DNA from: Streptomyces mutabilis
GTDB taxonomy: Bacteria > Actinomycetota > Actinomycetes > Streptomycetales > Streptomycetaceae
NCBI RefSeq assembly: GCF_014649815.1
Contig: NZ_BMTT01000026.1
Span: 1 to 64,000, forward strand
Direction of reading: 5' to 3'
DNA: 64,000 nucleotides
Shown: positions 25,107-34,513 of the stretch, one piece after another
Position numbering within the stretch: the stretch's first letter is position 1
Layout of the letters: every line of letters begins with the position of its first letter
Program-made: the position numbers and the translations under genes
Notes under the pieces: generated by a model
Seen by the model: the letters and a program-made list of their open reading frames with translations, nothing else
What the model was told of the DNA's origin: nothing
Database searches by the model: none

Positions 25107-26740
25107 GTACTGCAGCCAACGAAGCACCCCGCTCTCGCGGGAAGGCCCCGGCCGGCGAACGCGTCGCCGACTGGGCCGACGGCCGGCTCGGGATCTACTC
25201 CCTGGCCAAGGCCAACATGCGCAAGATCTTCCCGGACCACTGGTCCTTCATGCTCGGTGAGATCTGCCTCTACAGCTTCATCATCATCATCCTCACGGGT
25301 GTGTACCTGACGCTGTTCTTCCACCCGTCGATGAACGAGGTGGAGTACCACGGCTCGTACGTCCCGATGCAGGGACAGCTGATGAGTGAGGCGTACAAGT
25401 CGACGCTCGACATCAGCTTCGACGTGCGCGGCGGTCTGCTGATCCGGCAGATCCACCACTGGGCGGCGATCATCTTCCTCGCCGGCATGTTCGTGCACAT
25501 GATGCGCGTCTTCTTCACCGGTGCGTTCCGCAAGCCGCGTGAGATCAACTGGCTGTTCGGCTTCCTGCTGTTCGTCCTCGGCATGTTCACCGGCTTCACC
25601 GGTTACTCGCTCCCGGACGACCTGCTCTCCGGCACCGGTGTCCGCTTCACCCAGGGCGCGATCCTGTCCGTGCCGATCGTCGGCACGTACATCTCGATGT
25701 TCCTGTTCGGCGGGGAGTTCCCCGGGACCGACTTCGTCGCCCGGTTCTACTCGATCCACATCCTGCTGCTGCCGGGCATCATGCTCGGTCTCGTGGTCGG
25801 CCACCTGATCCTGGTCTTCTACCACAAGCACACGCAGTTCGCGGGTCCCGGCAAGACCAACAAGAACGTCGTCGGCATGCCGCTGCTGCCGGTGTACATG
25901 GCCAAGGCCGGAGGCTTCTTCTTCCTGGTCTTCGGTGTCATCGCGGCCATCGCCGGCATCGCCTCGGTCAACCCGATCTGGAGCATCGGCCCCTACCGGC
26001 CGGACCAGGTGTCCACCGGTGCCCAGCCCGACTGGTACATGGGCTTCGCCGAGGGTCTGGTCCGCGCCATGCCGGGCTGGGAAATCAACTTCTGGGGTCA
26101 CACGCTGGTCCTCGGTGTGTTCGTCCCGTTGGTGATCTTCGGTCTGTTCCTGGCGATCATCGCCCTCTACCCCTTCATCGAGTCGTGGGTGACCGGGGAC
26201 AAGCGCGAGCACCACATCCTGGACCGGCCGCGCAACGCCCCGACCCGTACGGCCTTCGGTGTCGCCTGGGTCACCGCGTACATGATCATGCTGATCGGTG
26301 GTGGCAACGACATCGTCGCCACGCACTTCCACCTGTCGATCAACGCGGTCACCTGGTTCGTCCGGATCGGGTTCTTCGCCGGCCCGGTCATCGCCTTCGT
26401 GATCACCAAGCGGATCTGCCTCGGCCTCCAGCGCCGGGACAAGGAGAAGGTGCTGCACGGACGCGAGTCCGGCATCATCAAGCGCCTGCCGCACGGTGAG
26501 TTCATCGAGGTCCACGAGCCGCTCAGCCAGGAACAGCTGCACACGCTCACGGCGCACGAGCAGTACAAGTCGGCCGAGATCGGCCCGACGGTCGACGAGA
26601 ACGGCGTCCAGCGCAAGGTGAAGCGCACGGACAAGCTGCGCGCCAAGCTCAGCAAGTCGTACTACGGCCCGGAGTCGCAGATTCCGAAGCCGACCGTCGA
26701 GGAGTACAAGGAGATCACGAGCGGCCACGGCCACCACTGA
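25103..26740 (+). CDS. qcrB: Cytochrome b subunit of the bc1 complex
   Basis: 545 residues. The eight-helix cytochrome b core carries the b-heme histidines ([21 protein letters not shown] and the later [11 protein letters not shown] / [16 protein letters not shown] region). The quinol-site motif of other families (PEWY) is read here as PDWYMGF, as in other actinobacteria. A hydrophilic C-terminal extension of about 120 residues, including [19 protein letters not shown], is an actinobacterial feature. It ends the operon and is followed by a perfect terminator. Confidence 0.96.
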   Translation: MSTAANEAPRSRGKAPAGERVADWADGRLGIYSLAKANMRKIFPDHWSFMLGEICLYSFIIIILTGVYLTLFFHPSMNEVEYHGSYVPMQGQLMSEAYKSTLDISFDVRGGLLIRQIHHWAAIIFLAGMFVHMMRVFFTGAFRKPREINWLFGFLLFVLGMFTGFTGYSLPDDLLSGTGVRFTQGAILSVPIVGTYISMFLFGGEFPGTDFVARFYSIHILLLPGIMLGLVVGHLILVFYHKHTQFAGPGKTNKNVVGMPLLPVYMAKAGGFFFLVFGVIAAIAGIASVNPIWSIGPYRPDQVSTGAQPDWYMGFAEGLVRAMPGWEINFWGHTLVLGVFVPLVIFGLFLAIIALYPFIESWVTGDKREHHILDRPRNAPTRTAFGVAWVTAYMIMLIGGGNDIVATHFHLSINAVTWFVRIGFFAGPVIAFVITKRICLGLQRRDKEKVLHGRESGIIKRLPHGEFIEVHEPLSQEQLHTLTAHEQYKSAEIGPTVDENGVQRKVKRTDKLRAKLSKSYYGPESQIPKPTVEEYKEITSGHGHH

Positions 26741-26766
26741 CCCTCCAGCGTCGCCACACCACGGTC

Positions 26767-26801
26767 GAAGGGCCCCGTCCGTTCCGCGGACGGGGCCCTT
26801 C
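26767..26801 (+). terminator. Perfect 15-bp terminator after qcrB
   Basis: GAAGGGCCCCGTCCG (26767-26781) pairs perfectly with 26787-26801 around a TTCCG loop. It closes the ctaE-qcrCAB cluster. A TAGGGT hexamer at about 26820, beyond it, is a candidate -10 for trpD. Confidence 0.88.
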
Positions 26802-26871
26802 GCCGTGCCCGGGGCTGGATAGGGTGGGAGCACACCTTCTTACCGTCGTGCACACGATTCAGGAGCGGCTC

Positions 26872-27936
26872 ATGAGCGCTTTGACCCCCGCTGGAGGCGA
26901 CACCGCGGCGGGCCGCTCCTGGCCCGCCCTGCTGAACGGACTGGCGGACGGCCGGGACCTGACCGCCGACGAGACCGCGTGGGCGCTGGACGTGATCATG
27001 CGCGGCGAGGCGACCGACGCGCAGATCGCCGGCCTCGCGGTCGGCCTCAGGTTCAAGGGGGAGACCGTCGAGGAGATCTCCGGTCTCGTCCGCACCATGT
27101 ACGCGCACGCCAACGTCATCGAGGTGCCGGGGGAGACGGTCGACATCGTCGGCACGGGTGGCGACGGCGCGAAGACGGTCAACATCTCCACCATGTCGGC
27201 GATCGTGGTGGCCGGCACCGGCGCCAAGGTCGTCAAGCACGGCAACCGGGCCGCCTCCTCGGCGTCCGGGGCCTCCGACGTCCTGGAGAAGCTGGGCATC
27301 AATCTGGAGCTGACGCCGAAGCGGGTGGCGGAGGTCGCCGAGGAGGCCGGCATCACCTTCTGCTTCGCGGTGAAGTTCCACCCGGCGCTGCGCCACGTGG
27401 CGGCGGCGCGCGGCCAGCTGGGCATCCGCACGGTGTTCAACTTCCTGGGTCCGCTGACCAACCCGGCGGGCGTCAAGGCCCAGGCGATCGGGGTCGCGCA
27501 CGCCAGGATGGCGCCGATCATCGCCGGTGTCTTCGCCGAGCGCGGCCACTCCTCCCTGGTCTTCCGCGGCGACGACGGCCTCGACGAGCTGACCACGACG
27601 TCCACCTCCCGGGTCTGGGTGGTGCGGGACGGCCGGGTGACCGAGGAGGCCTTCGACCCGCGGGACGTCGGCCTCGAACTGGTACCGGTCGAGGCCCTGC
27701 GCGGCGCCGACGCCTCCTACAACGCCGACGTCGCCCGCCGCCTGCTGGCCGGCGAGAGGGGCCCGGTGCGGGACGCGGTGCTGCTGAACTCCGCGGCGGC
27801 CCTGGTCGCCCTGGAGCCCGGCGGCGGGCCGCTCACCGAACAGATCCGGGCCGGCATGGACCGTGCCGCCGAGTCGATCGACTCGGGCGCCGCCAGGCGG
27901 GTCCTGGAGCGGTGGGTCGCGGCGAGCAACGCGTAG
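26872..27936 (+). CDS. trpD: Anthranilate phosphoribosyltransferase
   Basis: 354 residues. It joins anthranilate and PRPP in step two of tryptophan synthesis. Motifs: the PRPP-binding loop [35 protein letters not shown], the anthranilate site [18 protein letters not shown] and [11 protein letters not shown], and the acidic metal pair [13 protein letters not shown] 26872 has AGGAG about 8 bases upstream. It stands alone, far from trpEG at 59 kb, so tryptophan genes are dispersed here. The following 340 bases hold a SAM-IV riboswitch belonging to the next gene. Confidence 0.95.
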   Translation: MSALTPAGGDTAAGRSWPALLNGLADGRDLTADETAWALDVIMRGEATDAQIAGLAVGLRFKGETVEEISGLVRTMYAHANVIEVPGETVDIVGTGGDGAKTVNISTMSAIVVAGTGAKVVKHGNRAASSASGASDVLEKLGINLELTPKRVAEVAEEAGITFCFAVKFHPALRHVAAARGQLGIRTVFNFLGPLTNPAGVKAQAIGVAHARMAPIIAGVFAERGHSSLVFRGDDGLDELTTTSTSRVWVVRDGRVTEEAFDPRDVGLELVPVEALRGADASYNADVARRLLAGERGPVRDAVLLNSAAALVALEPGGGPLTEQIRAGMDRAAESIDSGAARRVLERWVAASNA

Positions 27937-28014
27937 CCCGCCTTCCCGAGTGACGTGCGTCCCGCGATCCGGACTCGGGTTGCGGGGCGCCGATCACTTC
28001 CCATAGGTTTTCGA

Positions 28015-28135
28015 CAGGTCATGAGTGACAGTCAAGAGGCCCCGGCCGACTGTCCGGCAACCCTCCGTCCGTGGCGGGGTGCCCCGGGTGAAGACCAGGC
28101 CGTGGACAGCAAGGTCCACGGCAAGCGCGGACCCC
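28015..28135 (+). promoter_or_regulatory. SAM-IV riboswitch
   Basis: The sequence follows the SAM-IV aptamer: AGGTCATGAGTGACAG at the 5' side, the ligand-core bases CCGGCAACCCTCCGTCC, GCGGGGTGCCCCGGGTGA, and the closing GACC that pairs with GGTC to form P1. A second hairpin (GCCGTGGAC-AGCAAG-GTCCACGGC) and the conserved GCAAGCGCGGA follow, as in SAM-IV rather than SAM-I. It binds S-adenosylmethionine and reduces expression of the downstream class V aminotransferase gene. Recognition is from memory of the family consensus. Confidence 0.82.
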
Positions 28136-28153
28136 TCGCGGAACCAGGGGTCC
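28129..28153 (+). terminator. Expression-platform hairpin downstream of the riboswitch
   Basis: GGACCCCT (28129-28136) pairs perfectly with AGGGGTCC (28146-28153) around a 9-base loop. The left arm shares bases with the conserved GCGCGGA tail of the aptamer, so the two folds should exclude each other, as expected of a switch. No T-run follows, so it may act on transcription or on translation of the short leader ORF. Confidence 0.5.
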
Positions 28154-28176
28154 TGGGTCGTCCGAGGGAGTCTTCC

Positions 28177-28197
28177 GTGAACCAGCGAATGCGATAG
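28177..28197 (+). CDS. Possible hexapeptide leader ORF
   Basis: GTG AAC CAG CGA ATG CGA TAG (product MNQRMR), with GAGGGAG about 6 bases before it. It lies between the SAM-IV riboswitch and the aminotransferase start, 84 bases before the latter. A short ORF with its own ribosome site in this position could couple SAM sensing to translation. It contains an internal Met codon but no run of Met. Its reality is uncertain. Confidence 0.3.
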   Translation: MNQRMR

Positions 28198-28280
28198 GGC
28201 CGCAGAGCCCCGCCTCCGCACATCCCTTGTTTCTCTTTTACAGCGCCCTTCTTCGCGCTGCTCTTTCACGGGAGTCCGCC

Positions 28281-29651
28281 ATGTCCGTGCCCACCGCTGC
28301 CGCCACCCCGCTGCCCGTCCTCGGCCGGGACGTCACCGTCCCGCTCGTCACCGGTGGCGAGGTGGCCTACGCCGCGCTCGACTACGCCGCCAGCGCGCCC
28401 GCGCTCCAGCGGGTCTGGGACGACGTGGCCGCCTACGCCCCCTACTACGGCAGCGTGCACCGCGGGGCCGGGTACCTGTCGCAGCTGTCGACCGACCTGT
28501 TCGAGAACTCCCGCAGGACCGTCGCCGAGTTCCTGGGCTGCCGGGACGGCGACCAGGTCGTCTTCACCCGGTCCACCACCGACTCCCTGAACCTGCTCGC
28601 CGGTGCGCTGCCGGCCGGCTGCCGGGTCTTCGTCTTCGAGACCGAGCACCACGCCTCGCTGCTCCCCTGGCGGGACGCGGACGTGACCTACCTCGACGCC
28701 CCGCGCACGCCCGCCCAGGCCGTCGAGACCCTGGAGCGCGCCCTCGCCGCCCGCGAGCCGTACGGGCCCGCCCTGGTCTGCGTCACCGGCGCCTCCAACG
28801 TCACCGGCGAGCTGTGGCCGGTGCGTGAACTGGCCGCCGCCGCGCACGCGCACGGCGCCCGGATCGTGCTGGACGCCGCCCAGCTCGCCCCGCACCACCC
28901 CGTCTCGGTGACCGAGCTGGACGCGGACTGGGTCGCCTTCTCCGGGCACAAGCTCTACGCCCCCTTCGGCGCCGGCGTGCTGGCGGGCCGGGCCGACTGG
29001 CTGCGCGAGGCGGAGCCCTACCTCGCGGGCGGCGGCGCCAGCCGCAGCGTCTCCCGGCGCGCGGACGGCGGCGTGGACGTCCGGTGGCACGACAGCGCTG
29101 CCCGGCACGAGGCCGGCTCGCCCAACGTCATCGGCGCCTACGCGATCGCCGCCGCCTGCAAGGCGCTCACCGAGGCCGGGTTCGACACACTGGTCGCCCG
29201 CGAGGAGTACCTGATCGGGAAGGTGCGGGAGGGGCTCGCCGAGGTGCCCGAGGTGCGGGTCATGTCCCTTTTCGGCGACGACGCTCCCCGGGTCGGGGTG
29301 CTCTCCTTCGTCGTCGACGGCTGGAACAGTTCCCACTTCGCCGCCGCGCTCTCCGCCGAGTACGGCATCGGAGTGCGCGACGGCCTCTTCTGCGCCCACC
29401 CGCTGGTGCGCACCCTGCTCGGCAGCGACCCCGAGACGCAGGGCGAGTGCGGTGCTCCGGAGGCGGCGCCCGGCGAGAAGTCCCTCAACGCCATCCGCGT
29501 CAGCTTCGGCGCCGGCACCCCGGACGAGCACGTCGAGCGGTTCGTGGACGCCGTCAAGGAGCTGGTGCGCGACGGCGCCCGGTGGAACTACCGGACCGAG
29601 GACGGGCGTTGCGTGCCCGACACGTCCGCCGCCGGCACCTTCACCGTCTGA
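28281..29651 (+). CDS. Class V aminotransferase (cysteine desulfurase-like)
   Basis: 456 residues of the PLP-dependent class V family (SufS / isopenicillin-N-epimerase branch). Motifs: DYAASAPALQRVWDDV, FTRSTTDSLNLLAG, TGASNVTGELWPV, DAAQLAPHH, and the PLP lysine in AFSGHKLYAPFGAGVLAG. The typical SufS active cysteine near the end appears only as GECGAPEAA, so desulfurase activity is uncertain. ATG 28281 has GGGAG 8 bases upstream. Control by a SAM-IV riboswitch points to sulfur or methionine metabolism. The last 64 bases overlap the convergent glycerate kinase gene. Confidence 0.88.
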   Translation: MSVPTAAATPLPVLGRDVTVPLVTGGEVAYAALDYAASAPALQRVWDDVAAYAPYYGSVHRGAGYLSQLSTDLFENSRRTVAEFLGCRDGDQVVFTRSTTDSLNLLAGALPAGCRVFVFETEHHASLLPWRDADVTYLDAPRTPAQAVETLERALAAREPYGPALVCVTGASNVTGELWPVRELAAAAHAHGARIVLDAAQLAPHHPVSVTELDADWVAFSGHKLYAPFGAGVLAGRADWLREAEPYLAGGGASRSVSRRADGGVDVRWHDSAARHEAGSPNVIGAYAIAAACKALTEAGFDTLVAREEYLIGKVREGLAEVPEVRVMSLFGDDAPRVGVLSFVVDGWNSSHFAAALSAEYGIGVRDGLFCAHPLVRTLLGSDPETQGECGAPEAAPGEKSLNAIRVSFGAGTPDEHVERFVDAVKELVRDGARWNYRTEDGRCVPDTSAAGTFTV

Positions 29652-30835
29652 GCCGCCCGGCCCGGCAGCCGCGAGCCGAGCAGGATCATCCGCAGCGCCC
29701 GCTCGGTGGCGTCCGTGAGGAGCTCGGCCGCCCGCACCAGCGCGTCCGCCAGGGCCATCGGCGCCGGCATGATGCCGTGGAAGGCGTCCACCCCGGGTAC
29801 CTCGTGCGCGCCCTCGCCGAGCGTGCCGGCCAGCGCGAGGACGGGACGGCCGTGCAGCTTGGCACGCCGGGCGACCTCGGCCGGGACCTTGCCGCGGGGC
29901 GTCTGGTGGTCCAGGGCGCCCTCGGCGGTGAGCACGAGGTCGGCGCGGGCCAGGCGGGCGTCCAGGTCCAGGTGATCGAGGAGGACGTCGAAGCGGGGCA
30001 GCAGCCGGGCCCCGACGGCGGCCAGACCCGCGCCCAGCCCGCCGGAGGCGCCGGTGCCGGGGCCCGTGCGCAGGTCGACGCCGACGGCCGCGAGGTCGCG
30101 GGTGAGGACCCGCGCCCAGTTCTCCAGCCCCGCCGACAACTCCTCGACCTGCGCGGGCGTCGCCCCCTTCTGCGGGCCGAACACCCGGGCCACGCCCCGC
30201 TGACCGCACAGCACGTTGAAGGGGTTGCAGGCGACCAGCAGCTCGGTGTCCTTCAGGCGCGGGTCGAGGCCGGACGGGTCGATGCGGGCGAGGCGGATCA
30301 GCTCGCGTCCGCCGTGCGGGAGTTCGAAGCCGTCCGCGTCGAGCAGCCGCGCCCCGAGCGCCTGGAGCGCGCCCGAGCCCCCGTCGGACGTGCCCGAGTC
30401 GCCGCAGCCGACCAGGACGCGCCGCACCCCGGTGTCGAGCGCGGCCCGGATCAGCTCGCCGACGCCGTACGTGGTCGTGGCGCCCGGGTCGCGCAGGGCG
30501 CGGGGGACCAGGGACAGTCCCGCGACGGCGGCCATCTCCACCACCGCCGTGTCCCGGCCGCCGAGCAGCGCGAAGTGGGTGCCGACGGGTTCGCCGACCG
30601 GGCCGGTGGCGGCCAGCGCGACCAGCCGCCCGCCGGTCGCGGCGGCCAGCGCGGTGGCGGTGCCCTCGCCGCCGTCCACGAGCGGGATGCGGTCGATCTC
30701 GGCGTTCGGCAGGACCCGGCGGACGCCCGCCGCGATGGCGTCGGCGGCGGCCCGGGCGGACAAGGACTCCTTGAAGCCGCTGGGGGCCACGGCGACCCGG
30801 TCGAGCAGGGAGGGCATCGAGGGCACGGAAGACAT
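29588..30835 (-). CDS. Glycerate kinase (GK-I type)
   Basis: 415 residues. It phosphorylates glycerate. Family motifs: VAVAPSGFKESLSARAAADA, PLVDGGEGTATAL, VGCGDSGTSDGGSGALQALG and the late DLVLTAEGALDHQTPRGK with GKVPAEVARRA. ATG 30835 has AAGGAG about 7 bases upstream and lies 11 bases after the stop of the SLC13 transporter, so the two form an operon for uptake and use of a carboxylate. The 3' end extends beyond the usual ending and overlaps the convergent aminotransferase gene by 64 bases. Confidence 0.92.
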   Translation of the reverse strand: MSSVPSMPSLLDRVAVAPSGFKESLSARAAADAIAAGVRRVLPNAEIDRIPLVDGGEGTATALAAATGGRLVALAATGPVGEPVGTHFALLGGRDTAVVEMAAVAGLSLVPRALRDPGATTTYGVGELIRAALDTGVRRVLVGCGDSGTSDGGSGALQALGARLLDADGFELPHGGRELIRLARIDPSGLDPRLKDTELLVACNPFNVLCGQRGVARVFGPQKGATPAQVEELSAGLENWARVLTRDLAAVGVDLRTGPGTGASGGLGAGLAAVGARLLPRFDVLLDHLDLDARLARADLVLTAEGALDHQTPRGKVPAEVARRAKLHGRPVLALAGTLGEGAHEVPGVDAFHGIMPAPMALADALVRAAELLTDATERALRMILLGSRLPGRAAQTVKVPAADVSGTQRPSSVR

Positions 30836-30846
30836 GGCGGGCTCCT

Positions 30847-32262
30847 TCAACGGGTCACGGGTACGCCGAGCAGCGGCCACACGGCGGCGGCGAAGAACAG
30901 CACGAGCGCGGCGGTCAGCGGTGCCAGGACGGCGGACAGCCGCAGCAGGTCGCGCGGGGTGTAGGTGGGGGTGCCGGGGATGTCGGAGAAGAGCGTGACC
31001 GGCTTGGCGGAGGCGGGGAGCGTGTGACAGAAACCGGCCGCCGCCGTGGACGCGAGCGCGGCGGCGACCGGGTTGACCCCCGCGCCCACGGCCGCGGCGA
31101 TCACCAGCGGCACCAGGACCGAGGAGCGGGCCGAGCGGGACTGGAGGACCAGGTGGGCCGCCGTGCTCACCGCGACCACGACGCCGAGGAAGACGGCCGG
31201 CGCGACGTCCGCGGCCAGCCCGGACACCAGCCACTTCGCGGCACCGGAGTCGGCGAGCGCGACGCCCATCGCCATGGTCGCCGCCATGAACAGCAGCAGC
31301 GACCACGGCACGGTCCTGAGCGCGTCCTTGAGGCGTACGGTGCCGAGCGCGGGGGAGGAGGCGACGACGGCGCCGATCAGCGCCACCACCGCGGGCGGGA
31401 CGTGGTGCAGCGGCTCGCTGCACCACAGGGCCACCACCGTGGCCAGCAGCAGGGCGCAGCGCTTCTCGGCCTGGGTCCAGGGGCCGGTGACCGGGTCCTC
31501 GCTGTGCCGCTGTATCTCCTCGGCGGTGATGTGCACCGGACCCTTGCGATCCGCCCGCCGAGTGGTCGTCAACAGGACCGCCTCGGCGGCCAGGTGTGAC
31601 GAGGCCACCGCCAGCGGCAGCCCGAGCAGCAGCCACTGGGTGAAGCCGATCCGGTCCCCGGTCGCCTCCCACAGCACCGACACGGTGATCAGGTGCGCGC
31701 CCGCGCCGATCAGCGTCGCCACCGCCGACAGCAGGATCACCGTCGGGAACAGCAGCGCCAGCATCACCACCAGCCGCTTGCGGTCCGCGAGGGCCTTGGA
31801 GAGGGCGAGGAACACCGGCAGCGCGAGCGCCGCCCGCCCCGAGGTGGCCGGCACCGCGAACGCGGTGACGACCAGCGCGGCCGTCGTCAGGTGCACCAAC
31901 TGCCGTACGCTGCGCGCCCCGCCGACCAGGAACGCCGCCGCCCGCCCGGCGAGCCCGGTCCGTGCCACCGCCGCTGCCAGCACGAAGGCGCAGATCAGCA
32001 GCCACACCGTGTCCTCACCGAGGGTGCCGAAGAGGGTGTCGCTGCTGATCACGCCGGTCGCGGTCAGCGCGAGTCCGGCGCCCAGCGCGATGTACGTGTC
32101 GTCGATCGGCGTACCGATCCAGGCGCAGGTCGCCAGCGCGAACACGGCGAGGGTGAGGCGCGCGTCGCCGTCGAGGGCCGGGAAGTTGCCGGGTACCGCC
32201 AGCAGTGCGCACAGGGACAGGGCCACGCAGGAGGCCGCCGCGAGGCGGGGGTTCAACGTCAC
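30847..32262 (-). CDS. SLC13/DASS-family anion transporter
   Basis: 471 residues with about twelve hydrophobic segments. The features fit divalent-anion/sodium or proton symporters: WIGTPIDDTYIALGAGLALT, VPATSGRAALALPVFL, and the repeat-two region around FMAATMAMGVALADSGAAKWL and LPASAKPVTLFSDIPG, which resembles the substrate-binding SNT-like loop. GTG 32262 is the first start; no clear ribosome site precedes it. It is followed closely by glycerate kinase, so glycerate or a related hydroxy acid is a likely substrate. It lies 57 bases after an OmpR-type response regulator. Confidence 0.85.
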   Translation of the reverse strand: MTLNPRLAAASCVALSLCALLAVPGNFPALDGDARLTLAVFALATCAWIGTPIDDTYIALGAGLALTATGVISSDTLFGTLGEDTVWLLICAFVLAAAVARTGLAGRAAAFLVGGARSVRQLVHLTTAALVVTAFAVPATSGRAALALPVFLALSKALADRKRLVVMLALLFPTVILLSAVATLIGAGAHLITVSVLWEATGDRIGFTQWLLLGLPLAVASSHLAAEAVLLTTTRRADRKGPVHITAEEIQRHSEDPVTGPWTQAEKRCALLLATVVALWCSEPLHHVPPAVVALIGAVVASSPALGTVRLKDALRTVPWSLLLFMAATMAMGVALADSGAAKWLVSGLAADVAPAVFLGVVVAVSTAAHLVLQSRSARSSVLVPLVIAAAVGAGVNPVAAALASTAAAGFCHTLPASAKPVTLFSDIPGTPTYTPRDLLRLSAVLAPLTAALVLFFAAAVWPLLGVPVTR

Positions 32263-32319
32263 GTCATCGAGGATTCACGGGGGCGGTGAGCCATCGATGA
32301 GCGTCACATGAAGGAAGCT

Positions 32320-32985
32320 TCACCAGGCAGGCAGCCGGTATCCCATCCCGCGCACCGTCTCGACCTGCTGTGCCCCGAGCTTCTTGCGCAGCGCGCGGAC
32401 GTAGACGTCCACGATGTTGGAGCCGGGGTCGAAGTCGTAGCCCCACACGTGCGACAGGATCTGCTCGCGGGACAGTACCTGACCCGGGTGGCGAAGGAAC
32501 AGCTCGAGGAGCACGAACTCACGGGCCGTCAGGTCGACGGTGCGCTCCCCGGCGCGGGCCCGGCGGGTGCGCAGGTCCAGGCTGAGCGCACCCGACTTCA
32601 GCATCGTCACCTCGGGCGCCCTGGCCGCCGTACGCAGCCTGAGCCGTACCCGGGCGAGCAGTTCCTCGAAGCGGAACGGTTTCGTCATCCAGTCGTCGGC
32701 GCCGCCCTCCAGGCCGGCCACCGTGTCCCGTACGGAGTCCCGCGCGGTCAGCACGATCACCGGGGTGGTCACCCGGGACTCCCGCAGCTCGCGCAGGACC
32801 GTGAAGCCGTCCCGGCCGGGCAGCCCGATGTCCAGGACGACCAGGTCGAACCCGCCGGTGAGGGCGTACTCACAGGCGGCGTCGCCGTCGGCGACGGCGG
32901 TGGTGGTGAAGCCGTTGGCGCGCAGGCCCTTCTCGACGAAGGAGGCGATGCGCTCCTCGTCCTCGACGATGAGGATGCGGTTCAT
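32320..32985 (-). CDS. OmpR-type response regulator
   Basis: 221 residues. Receiver: LIVEDEERIASFVEKGL, phospho-acceptor in LVVLDIGLPGRDG, Thr in VIVLTARD, Lys in WMTKPFRFEEL. Winged helix: LTAREFVLLELFLRHPGQ, ILSHVWGYDFDPGSNIVDV and VRALRKKLGAQQVETVRGMGY. ATG 32985 is chosen over an upstream in-frame start because the receiver starts here and GAAGAGG precedes it. It lies 19 bases after its kinase and just upstream of the transporter-kinase pair, which it may regulate. Confidence 0.94.
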   Translation of the reverse strand: MNRILIVEDEERIASFVEKGLRANGFTTTAVADGDAACEYALTGGFDLVVLDIGLPGRDGFTVLRELRESRVTTPVIVLTARDSVRDTVAGLEGGADDWMTKPFRFEELLARVRLRLRTAARAPEVTMLKSGALSLDLRTRRARAGERTVDLTAREFVLLELFLRHPGQVLSREQILSHVWGYDFDPGSNIVDVYVRALRKKLGAQQVETVRGMGYRLPAW

Positions 32986-33004
32986 GGGCGTGCCTCTTCC
33001 GCGA

Positions 33005-34513
33005 TCAGTCGGAATCAAGTGTCAGTACGAAAGTGGCGCCGCCGCCCTCGGTGGTGCGCAGACCGACCCGTCCGCCGTGGCCCTCGGCGATCGCCTTCAC
33101 GATCGACAGCCCGAGCCCGGCGCCGGTCCCGCGCACCCCGCGCCGGGCCGTGCCGCGCCGGAAGCGCTCGAAGACGACCTCGGCGTCCTGCGCCTGCACG
33201 CCGGGGCCGGAGTCGGCGACATACAGCTCGACGCGGGCGCCGTCGGCGCGGGAGCCGATGCGGATGGTCTGGCCGGTGGTGGTGTGCTGTACGGCGTTCT
33301 GCGCGAGCTGCACCATGGCCTGCGTGATCCGCTGTGGGTCCAGCCGCACCTCGCGGTCGGCCACCCCGTCCAGCACCCAGTCGCGATCGCCTAGGGTGCG
33401 GGCCTTGACGTAGACGTCGGCGGTGAGTTCGGCGAGCTGCACGGGCTCGGGGGTGACGAAGTCGGGGCGCTCGGTCTTGGCGAGCAGCAGCAGGTCCTCG
33501 ACGATGCGGCTCATCCGGTCCAGTTCGTCGGTGACCAGGCGGACGGTCTCCTCCCGCTCCGCCGGGTCGTCGCCCATGAGTTCCAGGTGGCCGCGCACGA
33601 TGGTGATCGGGGTGCGCAGCTCGTGGCCGGCGTCGTCGACGAACCGGCGCTGGGCGGCGAAGGCGCGCTCCAGCCGGTCGAGCATGGCGTTGAACGTCTC
33701 GGCGAGCGCGGCCACGTCGTCGTTGCCGTGCACCGGGATGCGCCGGGTCAGGTCCTGCTCGGTGAGCTGCGCGGCCGTCGTGCGCACCAGCCGGACCGGC
33801 TTGAGGATGCGGCCCGCGACCACCCAGGCGATGCCCGTCGTCATCAGCAGGGCGACGCCGGAGATGGCGAGCAGGACGCGGAACACCTCGTCGGCGCGCT
33901 CCTGTTCCCGCCCCGGGTGGAAGGCGACCACGAACGCCGCCGCCGGTTCGCCGCCGTACCGGGCGACGGTGACCTTGGCCCAGCGGACCTCGCCCTCGGG
34001 CCGGTGCAGGGTGCCGGTGGAGTCGGGCGAGGCGTAGATGGTGCGCAGGGCGTCGCCGTCCTCGTGCAGGGGCAGGGCGACCGGGATCTCGCGCTGCTGC
34101 ACGAACTTGGTCGGTCTGTCGCCCACCTTGCCCGCCAGGCCGAGCAGTTCCTCGTCCAGGTCGGCGTACTGCCGTTGCAGGAACACCTTCAGCAGCCGCT
34201 CCGGGGCGGTGAACGGCAGGCCGGTCTCCGGGTCGAAGCCCTGCTCCTCGAAGTTGGCGAACTCCCCGGCCTCCTGCGCGAGCAGCCCGCTGATCCGCTG
34301 GTCGGTGTCGCGCAGCAGGATCGAGCGGGTGGTCGCGGCCACCGAGGCGAGGGCGACCGCCATCACGAGCAGCAGCCAGAGCAGGATGCGGACGCGGGCC
34401 GAGATCCGGCGGCGCTCACGGTCAGCCGTCGTCGCCGGGGCCGTCGTCGGCGGATCCTTCGGCGCCGGAGTCGTCCCCGGTTCCCTGGCCTCGGTCGTCG
34501 TCATCGTCGTCAT
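33005..34513 (-). CDS. Sensor histidine kinase (HisKA/HATPase)
   Basis: 502 residues. A Thr/Pro-rich N-terminus precedes a membrane helix (RILLWLLLVMAVALASVA), an extracellular sensor region of ~160 residues, a second helix (VLLAISGVALLMTTGIAWVV), a HAMP domain, the His box RFVDDAGHELRTPITIVRGH, and N/G boxes (LAQNAVQHTT, VADSGPGV, GTGAGLGLSIVKAIAEGHGG). ATG 34513 and 34504 are the only starts in frame, and no clear ribosome site is present. The first 92 bases overlap the preceding small acidic exported protein gene in another frame. Confidence 0.92.
   Translation of the reverse strand: MTTMTTTEAREPGTTPAPKDPPTTAPATTADRERRRISARVRILLWLLLVMAVALASVAATTRSILLRDTDQRISGLLAQEAGEFANFEEQGFDPETGLPFTAPERLLKVFLQRQYADLDEELLGLAGKVGDRPTKFVQQREIPVALPLHEDGDALRTIYASPDSTGTLHRPEGEVRWAKVTVARYGGEPAAAFVVAFHPGREQERADEVFRVLLAISGVALLMTTGIAWVVAGRILKPVRLVRTTAAQLTEQDLTRRIPVHGNDDVAALAETFNAMLDRLERAFAAQRRFVDDAGHELRTPITIVRGHLELMGDDPAEREETVRLVTDELDRMSRIVEDLLLLAKTERPDFVTPEPVQLAELTADVYVKARTLGDRDWVLDGVADREVRLDPQRITQAMVQLAQNAVQHTTTGQTIRIGSRADGARVELYVADSGPGVQAQDAEVVFERFRRGTARRGVRGTGAGLGLSIVKAIAEGHGGRVGLRTTEGGGATFVLTLDSD

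Noticed and set aside
28281-29651. Calling the SAM-IV-regulated gene sufS or iscS
   Set aside because: The PLP site is present, but the active cysteine loop is not convincing, and no suf or isc genes are adjacent.
29084-30964. Long plus-strand frame beyond the aminotransferase
   Set aside because: It is antisense to glycerate kinase and reads as Arg/Gly/Ala-rich noise. The kinase has all family motifs.
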